The translations under genes were made by a program, and so were the position numbers. From CAZBGL01 sp964491375 (GTDB taxonomy: Bacteria; Desulfobacterota; Deferrisomatia; Deferrisomatales; Deferrisomataceae), in the NCBI GenBank assembly GCA_964491375.1, contig CAZBGL010000175.1, positions 1 to 9,939 on the forward strand: a DNA stretch of 9,939 nt, written 5' to 3'. Numbering within the stretch: the first letter of the stretch is position 1; each line of letters starts with the position of its first letter. Positions 5,100-9,939 of this stretch are shown here, piece after piece. The notes under the pieces are model-generated. The model was not told where the DNA came from, searched no databases, and was given only the letters and a program-made list of their open reading frames with translations.

Positions 5100-6191
5100 C
5101 TATTCCCGGGACTTCTCCCGCTTCCCCAGGTAGTACTCGATGCTCGGGGCCATGAGCTCCAGGGCGGACTTGTCGCAGGGAGGGAGTTCCGCGTCGGAGC
5201 GGGCCCGGGGTTCGACTCGGCCTCCCCAACGGATGAGCCCGGCCCCCCACACCAGCCCGGCCCCGAACACGCACGTCAGCACGAGTGCGCCCGGCTCCAC
5301 CCGGCCGGCCTCAAGGGCGTCGCACAGGGCCACGGGGATCGACGCGGCCGAGGTGTTCCCGTACTCCTGGATGCACACCATGACCCGGTCGGGAGGGATG
5401 CCGAGCTTGTCCGCCACCTGGTTCAGGATGCGCAGGTTGGCCTGATGGGGCACGAACAGGGCCACGTCGGCCGGGGCGTGACCGCTGTCCTCCAGCACGC
5501 TCCGGCACCCCTCGGTCATGGCCCGCACGGCGTGGCGGAAGATCTCCCGACCCTCGAAGCGCAGCGACAGGTGGATCCGGTTGTCGGCGAACCGGTCGAA
5601 CCCGTGGCCCCAGTTGGGCATGTGCAGGGTGTGGCGGGTGTCGGGTACGCACCCCAGGCGGGCCGCGATGAGCCCGGCCTCGGCCCCCGACGCCTCCAGG
5701 ACGACGGCACCCGCCGCGTCGCCGAACAGCACCGCCGACTCCCGGCGGGTCCAGTCCATGAGCCACGACGCCCGCTCCGCCCCAATCACCAGGGCGCACC
5801 GCACCGTGCCCGCGCGGATCATGTCGGTGGCCACGCTGAGCCCGTACAGGAAGCTCCCGCAGGCCGCGTTCAGGTCGAAGACGGCCGCCCCGTCGGCGCC
5901 GATCTGGTTCTTCAGCTTGGACGCGGTGTTGGGGATGATCTCGTCGGGCGTGGTGCTGCCGAACACGATCAGGTCCAGGTCCGCGGCCGTGCGGCCGGCC
6001 GCGGCCAGGGCGTGCTCGGCCGCCACCCGCGCCATCTCGCAGGTGGTCACGTGGCTGTAGTGGCGCCGCTCGATGCCGGATCGCGTCCGGATCCACTCGT
6101 CCGAGGTGTCGATGAACGTCGCCAGGTCGTCGTTCGTCATCACCGCCGGCGGAACGCACTTGCCCCACCCGGTGATCTCCGCATACCGCAT
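5100..6191 (-). CDS. fabH: 3-oxoacyl-[acyl-carrier-protein] synthase III (KAS III) with C-terminal extension
   Basis: This 363-residue thiolase-fold enzyme condenses an acyl-CoA starter with malonyl-ACP to start fatty acid synthesis. The triad is complete: Cys111 in DLNAACGSFLYGL, His249 in FVPHQANLRILN and Asn279 in EYGNTSAASIPVAL. DEWIRTRSGIERRHY (31-45) matches the family's WI-x-RTGI-x-RR segment, and FGDAAGAVVLE (157-166) is also typical. The fold normally ends near FGAGLVWGAGLIRW (309-322); about 40 further residues follow, ending YYLGKREKSRE, so it exceeds the common 310-330 length. The start is ATG 6191, with GGGAGG upstream; the longer frame to 6320 adds nothing conserved. It lies away from other fab genes and 537 bp upstream of tetR, so it is probably its own transcription unit. 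A role in priming branched, specialised or polyketide-like chains is an alternative. Confidence 0.92.
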   Translation of the reverse strand: MRYAEITGWGKCVPPAVMTNDDLATFIDTSDEWIRTRSGIERRHYSHVTTCEMARVAAEHALAAAGRTAADLDLIVFGSTTPDEIIPNTASKLKNQIGADGAAVFDLNAACGSFLYGLSVATDMIRAGTVRCALVIGAERASWLMDWTRRESAVLFGDAAGAVVLEASGAEAGLIAARLGCVPDTRHTLHMPNWGHGFDRFADNRIHLSLRFEGREIFRHAVRAMTEGCRSVLEDSGHAPADVALFVPHQANLRILNQVADKLGIPPDRVMVCIQEYGNTSAASIPVALCDALEAGRVEPGALVLTCVFGAGLVWGAGLIRWGGRVEPRARSDAELPPCDKSALELMAPSIEYYLGKREKSRE

Positions 6192-6434
6192 CTCCGCCTC
6201 CCTGCCCTCTGGGAACCTACACGTTGGAACGCAAGGGCCGCCGGCGCTCCGAGGGGGGCACCTGCCGCCCCCGGAGGGCCGGTCGCGTAGCGTACCATCG
6301 TCGGAGGGAAACGTCTCCACTTGGTAAGCCGTCCCCGGGCACGGCCGGGGTGCCGCACCGGCGCGGGCGTCTCCGGTGCGGCGCGGATCACCGGCCGGGG
6401 CCGTGGGGGAGACCTTCGGCGCGCTGCAGGGCGC
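6192..6434 (-). other. Spacer upstream of fabH
   Basis: This 243-bp spacer should contain the lipoprotein gene's termination site at its high-coordinate end and the fabH promoter nearer 6192. I find the two tandem hairpins at 6333-6382 and an imperfect GC-rich hairpin at 6248-6275, but no -35/-10 pair good enough to call as the fabH promoter. No reading frame here has coding character. Confidence 0.5.
6333..6382 (-). terminator. Two tandem GC hairpins, possible terminator without T-tail
   Basis: Hairpin A has CCCCGG/CCGGGG arms with a 6-base loop (6333-6350). Hairpin B has perfect 10-bp arms GCCGCACCGG/CCGGTGCGGC with an 11-base loop (6352-6382). They are one base apart and lie 52 bp beyond the lipoprotein gene's stop. 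Neither has a T-tract on either strand, so Rho-independent termination in the classical sense is not shown. The position between two same-strand genes fits a tail-less terminator or an mRNA end-protecting structure. Confidence 0.5.
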
Positions 6435-8096
6435 TCACGGCTCGATCGGGCACGGCAGCTCCAAGGTGTATCCGGCCTGGACGCTGCCGTCGCCTCCCCC
6501 GGCCGCGCTTTGCGCCCGGGCGCCGTCCTGGAGGGGCAGATCCACCGTGTCGGGATAGGGTATGTTCACGCCGGGTCCCGCGCCGCACACCCCCGTGGCC
6601 TCCGTCCGGATGTCGGGGACGTGCTGCACGGTGAGGCGCACCCGCGGGGGCTCGCCGCCCTCCCCGGGCACGAGGTTTCCGGTCACCTGCACCCGGTCCG
6701 TTCCCTTGACGGTCCACGCGCAGTCGTCCTCCATGTGCCCCCCGCCCGAGGCGGTGAGCTCGGCCTCGCCCACCACCGGAAGGGAGGGGTCCGAGAGGTC
6801 CACGGTGAGCGGGATCGCCCCCCGGATCTCCAGACGCTGCTCGAACCCCGCCTCGGGGGCCGACATTTCGTAGATCCACTCGTAGCCGAGAGAGAACCCG
6901 TCGCACGCCTCGTGCCACTCCACCCCCAGGGCAACCGGAACCGCGGGCAGCCGCGGCGGAACGAACGCGAGGAGGTCGGGGTTGACCACGCCGGCCGCCA
7001 CGAACGCGTTGCGCACGTTCACGGAGGCCGACACCAGCCCCCACTCGGAGTGCAACATCCCTTCGTCGTGCACCTCTTCCGGGCCCGCCCGGAGCTTGAG
7101 CACGGCCTTGCCGTCGGGGCCGGTGACCCCGTCCATCCATTCCATGCTCACGTGGGCCTGGAGTTCGGGGGAGACCGTCCACTCCACCTCCGCGGCCTCC
7201 AGCCCACCATGGATCGTCTTGTAGTCCACATCCACCAGCACCCCGCACCCCACGTCCACCACCGCCTGGGGAACGTACTGGGCGGTCACGGTCAGGGTGT
7301 AGGTGGCGGCATCGCCCGGGCCGTCGAGGCCCTTGTGGATCGTTTCGGCCGAGGCCTCCAGGCGGACCGAGGTGGCCTCGGCCAGGAGCAGGCCGTGCAT
7401 GGCCACGTACGCCTGGTAGCCCGCGAGCAGCAGGCCCAAGTCGGTGCCGGCCAGGCCCCACGACGACGTCAGGAGCCCCCCTTGGATTGTGCCGCCGCAA
7501 CTGCCCCGGGCGGCGCGGCGGGAGGCGCTCCGGCCGTTGGGCGGCACGAACGTATCGAGGGCCAGGATCCACCGCTCCAGGGGCGTGAGCTCCGGCGGTG
7601 TGTCGAAGCGCACGCCCAGGGCCTCGAGCACCCGGACCAGGGGATGGTCCGGGTGGGCGCCGTACACCCGGGCGTAGGCGGCCCTCAGGTCCTCGGCGGT
7701 GCCGGGGTAGCCGTTCTCCCGGACGACATCGGCGTACGCCTCGAAGGGAGCCGGCTCCCCCTGGGACATGGCGGCCAGCCACGGGATCTCGAAATCGTAC
7801 AGCCAGAAGTCGTCCTCGCCCCGCTCCGACCCGGCGAGCCGCTGCTGGCCGTCGGGGGCGTACACGCCGACGCCGAGCAGCTCCAGAAGCGCCCACACCC
7901 CCTCCTCCGCCCGTTCCGGGTCGGCCAGGGCCCGGGCCACCGCCTCGGGACCCGCCGTCCCGGGGCCCACCCCCTCGGAGTCCGGTGCGCCGGCCGGCGA
8001 GCCCGATCCCCCTCCGCACCCACCCGCGAGCACGAAGAACCCCGCCGCAAAAAGGCACGCCACGCCCCTCGGGAGGTTGCATCGTCGTCTGAACAT
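6435..8096 (-). CDS. Predicted lipoprotein of unknown function with TI(H/Q)xGL motifs
   Basis: I do not recognise this 553-residue protein. It starts with MFRRRCNLPRGVACLF, a basic n-region and hydrophobic core, ending VLAGGC at Cys27; the lipobox is slightly unusual (Ala-Gly-Gly-Cys) but acceptable. A Gly/Ser/Pro linker follows (28-50). Residues 50-235 look mainly helical, including LERWILALDTF and LGLLLAGYQAYVAMHGLLLAE. From about 240 to the end it is mostly alternating strands, as in beta-sandwich secreted proteins. TIQGGL (203-208), TIHKGL (252-257) and TIHGGL (294-299) recur. Cysteines at 200, 284, 398, 459, 504 and 549 could form disulfides. The start ATG 8096 gives a proper signal peptide, with AAGGGG upstream; GTG 8117 would add seven charged residues. 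It follows another unknown gene by 57 bp. Localisation to the cell envelope is a fair inference; function is unknown. Confidence 0.75.
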   Translation of the reverse strand: MFRRRCNLPRGVACLFAAGFFVLAGGCGGGSGSPAGAPDSEGVGPGTAGPEAVARALADPERAEEGVWALLELLGVGVYAPDGQQRLAGSERGEDDFWLYDFEIPWLAAMSQGEPAPFEAYADVVRENGYPGTAEDLRAAYARVYGAHPDHPLVRVLEALGVRFDTPPELTPLERWILALDTFVPPNGRSASRRAARGSCGGTIQGGLLTSSWGLAGTDLGLLLAGYQAYVAMHGLLLAEATSVRLEASAETIHKGLDGPGDAATYTLTVTAQYVPQAVVDVGCGVLVDVDYKTIHGGLEAAEVEWTVSPELQAHVSMEWMDGVTGPDGKAVLKLRAGPEEVHDEGMLHSEWGLVSASVNVRNAFVAAGVVNPDLLAFVPPRLPAVPVALGVEWHEACDGFSLGYEWIYEMSAPEAGFEQRLEIRGAIPLTVDLSDPSLPVVGEAELTASGGGHMEDDCAWTVKGTDRVQVTGNLVPGEGGEPPRVRLTVQHVPDIRTEATGVCGAGPGVNIPYPDTVDLPLQDGARAQSAAGGGDGSVQAGYTLELPCPIEP

Positions 8097-8153
8097 CCTG
8101 TTCCGCCCCTTGTCCACGCCGTCCGTGACCGACTCCGAGCCCCCGGGAACGGC

Positions 8154-9939
8154 CTACTGGGTCGAGGGATCGTTGGTCACCGAGAAATCGAAGGTCACGT
8201 CCGAGAAGTCCGGCTCGCACCCCTGCAGAGGACCCCAGTCGCCGGAAAGCACGGACCAGCCCGGCGAGACCCCGGAGTAGGTGAAGTCCGCCACGTGACC
8301 GGTCAAATCCTCGGCAGAGGTGCCCACCCACCAGCTCGCCTCGCCCCACCGGAGGGCGCCCTTCAGGGGCACCTCCTTCAGCTCGAGCCGGTTGGCGTAG
8401 TTCCCGTCCTCGGTCCGCTGCTCCACCAGCAGATCGCGGAGCTCGAAGTCGTTGATGTTCAAGAGCCCGGTGACCGTGACGTTCCAGGTCACACCCTCCG
8501 ACACGGTCGTGTAGGTGCTCGTGACGGTCACCGTCCCGTCCGTGGCCAGCTCGGCCTCGCCGTCCAACTCCAGTGGGCCTTCGTTGATCAGCCACAGGGA
8601 AGTGGTATCGCTGCCGCTCACGTCCCCGGTGCTCCAGGTGCACACCGCGCCCACCCGGAACCTCACGGAAAGGTGGGTCGCGCCCGCCAGGGTCTCGGTA
8701 TCCACCACGGACGCGGACCCGCCCCCGCCGGAGTCCCCGCCGTCCGCGGTTCCATCGTCCTGCTCCGGGGTTCCGTCGTCGTCGAACCCCACGGGCGGAG
8801 GGTTCTCCAGGTCCACGTCCTCCACCAACTCGGTGGAGACCCCGTCCGCAGTCACGATCGCCGTGCCGCCCTGCATCCACGTGGGCATGGGCACCCGAAC
8901 CTTGGGCGTTCCATCTTCCACGAACAGCTCGCCCACGGCCGAAAACACCCGCAGGGGGATCTCGAGCATCGAGCCGTCGCCCCCGGCGAGCCAGCTCAGT
9001 TTCTGACCCAGCACTTCCATCGCACCCACGAGATCCCCGTACGACACCTGAAGGGCCTCCTCCCCACCGGCCGCCACCTGTTCGAACACCTCCTCGGCCC
9101 GATCCGTTCCGCCGAACCCGGACGGCGGCTCCGGGTACACGGTCCGGGTCTCCGGGGACATGCCCGTCACGGTGACCTGTTTCACCGTGGAGACCGGATC
9201 GAGGCCGGTCACCGTGAGGGTCACGTCCACCACGTCCCCTGCCGTCCCCCCGACCAGGGAGCCCACCGAGCCCGTGACGCTGGTCCCGGCCGCCACCGTG
9301 GCGTCCACCGCCACCTCGCCGAGCGCCCGGGCCGCACCCACCGCGTTCTGGCGGTCCTCGTCCGCCAGGTCCACGTACGTGTCGGCGTCCGCCCCCCCCT
9401 GCATCATCCTGTCACCGACGAACGCCTTGACGTCCTGCGCGATCCGGCTTCGTTTCAGGAACCACTGCTGCTGGAACGCGGTTTCGATCGCCTCCGGGGT
9501 GGCGTCGTCCGGCAGGTCCACCCCGTGGTCCCGCATGATCCGGATCACCTCTTTCCGCCCCTCCTCACCGCTTCGGGCCAGCCCCCCCACGATCCCCTGG
9601 GCCTGGTCGTGGGCCCCCACGATGCCCTGGTAGAGCTGGTACACGGTGTAGCCGGCGAGCCCCAGGGCGATCGCCGTGCCCACGACCGGCGCGGACCGGC
9701 CGGACCGGATCCCATCCCCCCGACCCAGGGCGCGGGCCTGCGCGAGCGCGGCCGAGAGGGCCTCCACGTTGTAGGCCTCCACCACCAGGCGGGCCCCCTG
9801 CACAAAGGCCGCGTCCAGGGCCTGCTGGACCGCGGCGGACCGATCGGCCCACTCCTGCGCCGTGTCCGGCCCCAGGCTCATCCCGTCGAGCTCGGCCGCC
9901 AGGGACAGGAGGCCCTCGGGCCCGGCCAGGCTCCCGGCC
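8154..9939 (-). CDS. Large unknown protein with hydrophobic segment, Gly/Asp linker and C-terminal beta domain (5'-partial)
   Basis: I do not recognise this gene. The frame is open to the window edge with coding-like codons before the ATG at 9881 (AGSLAGPEGLLSLAAELDG), so the true start is probably outside; 594 residues are visible. Counting from the 9881 Met: a helical Ala-rich region (1-60), a hydrophobic Gly-rich stretch PVVGTAIALGLAGYTVYQLY (65-84) that could cross the membrane or pack as a glycine zipper, a charged helical region (103-195), a Gly/Val/Thr-rich part with strands (200-250), a mixed domain (255-365), a flexible Asp/Gly/Ser linker (366-390), and a beta-rich C-terminal domain (391-575) with two cysteines (414, 555), rich in Thr and Trp. 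The layout suggests an exported or surface protein. It is probably co-transcribed with the lipoprotein gene 57 bp downstream. Confidence 0.75.
   Translation of the reverse strand, partial: AGSLAGPEGLLSLAAELDGMSLGPDTAQEWADRSAAVQQALDAAFVQGARLVVEAYNVEALSAALAQARALGRGDGIRSGRSAPVVGTAIALGLAGYTVYQLYQGIVGAHDQAQGIVGGLARSGEEGRKEVIRIMRDHGVDLPDDATPEAIETAFQQQWFLKRSRIAQDVKAFVGDRMMQGGADADTYVDLADEDRQNAVGAARALGEVAVDATVAAGTSVTGSVGSLVGGTAGDVVDVTLTVTGLDPVSTVKQVTVTGMSPETRTVYPEPPSGFGGTDRAEEVFEQVAAGGEEALQVSYGDLVGAMEVLGQKLSWLAGGDGSMLEIPLRVFSAVGELFVEDGTPKVRVPMPTWMQGGTAIVTADGVSTELVEDVDLENPPPVGFDDDGTPEQDDGTADGGDSGGGGSASVVDTETLAGATHLSVRFRVGAVCTWSTGDVSGSDTTSLWLINEGPLELDGEAELATDGTVTVTSTYTTVSEGVTWNVTVTGLLNINDFELRDLLVEQRTEDGNYANRLELKEVPLKGALRWGEASWWVGTSAEDLTGHVADFTYSGVSPGWSVLSGDWGPLQGCEPDFSDVTFDFSVTNDPSTQ

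Noticed and set aside
4711..5133. Plus-strand frame of 140 codons in the spacer
   Set aside because: It starts inside the palindrome, crosses the degenerate repeat, has no good ribosome binding site and ends antisense to fabH.
6248..6275. Imperfect hairpin in the fabH leader as a riboswitch or terminator
   Set aside because: The stem has bulges, there is no T-run and no conserved riboswitch core is visible; G and C runs make such pairings common by chance.
4875..6290. Plus-strand open frame of 471 codons opposite fabH
   Set aside because: Antisense to a full FabH with its catalytic triad; the product has a low-complexity composition typical of shadow frames.
6388..8880. Minus-strand open frame of 830 codons spanning two genes
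   Set aside because: It is out of frame with both real genes and gives an Arg/Gly-rich product; the alternative frames have a signal peptide and balanced composition.

Overview
The window is very GC-rich chromosomal DNA with strong G/C preference at third codon positions. All nine genes I can support lie on the minus strand, so transcription runs from high to low coordinates. The combination of a TetR regulator, an acyl-CoA dehydrogenase, a CCG-domain Fe-S oxidoreductase and EtfBA suggests an anaerobic, fatty- or aromatic-acid-oxidising member of the former Deltaproteobacteria (Desulfobacterota, for example a Deferrisoma-like or Desulfuromonadales-like organism). That placement is an inference from gene content and GC, not from a marker gene.

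Region 1 (1-4562) reads as one functional unit. In transcription order it holds a TetR regulator, an acyl-CoA dehydrogenase, a very small beta-carbonic-anhydrase-like protein, a soluble HdrD/GlpC-like Fe-S protein, EtfB and EtfA (cut by the window edge). The dehydrogenase would reduce ETF and the Fe-S protein would pass ETF electrons on, probably towards the quinone pool. The spacings are 21, 52, 13 and 226 bp, then a 4-bp overlap. The 226-bp gap before etfB is the one break and holds two hairpins. The carbonic-anhydrase-like gene in the middle is the unexpected member.

Region 2 (4563-5099) is a control and non-coding stretch of about 540 bp. It holds a perfect 7-6-7 inverted repeat next to the tetR ribosome binding site (a likely TetR operator), a consensus -35 box that would put this repeat at -10, and a second 33-bp near-perfect palindrome overlapping another candidate promoter. 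Beyond these are a degenerate CAGAGG-type inverted repeat and one doubtful small reading frame.

Region 3 (5100-6191) is a stand-alone ketoacyl-ACP synthase III (FabH) with its Cys-His-Asn triad and a C-terminal extension of about 40 residues. Its upstream spacer contains two strong tandem hairpins.

Region 4 (6435-9939) holds two long genes with no family I recognise: a predicted lipoprotein with three TI(H/Q)xGL motifs, and a protein with a hydrophobic segment and a Gly/Asp linker, whose start lies outside the window. They are 57 bp apart and probably form an envelope-associated pair.

The beta-oxidation and electron-transfer operon is conventional in outline. Its regulatory DNA, the embedded carbonic-anhydrase homologue and the two unknown envelope genes deserve the closest look.
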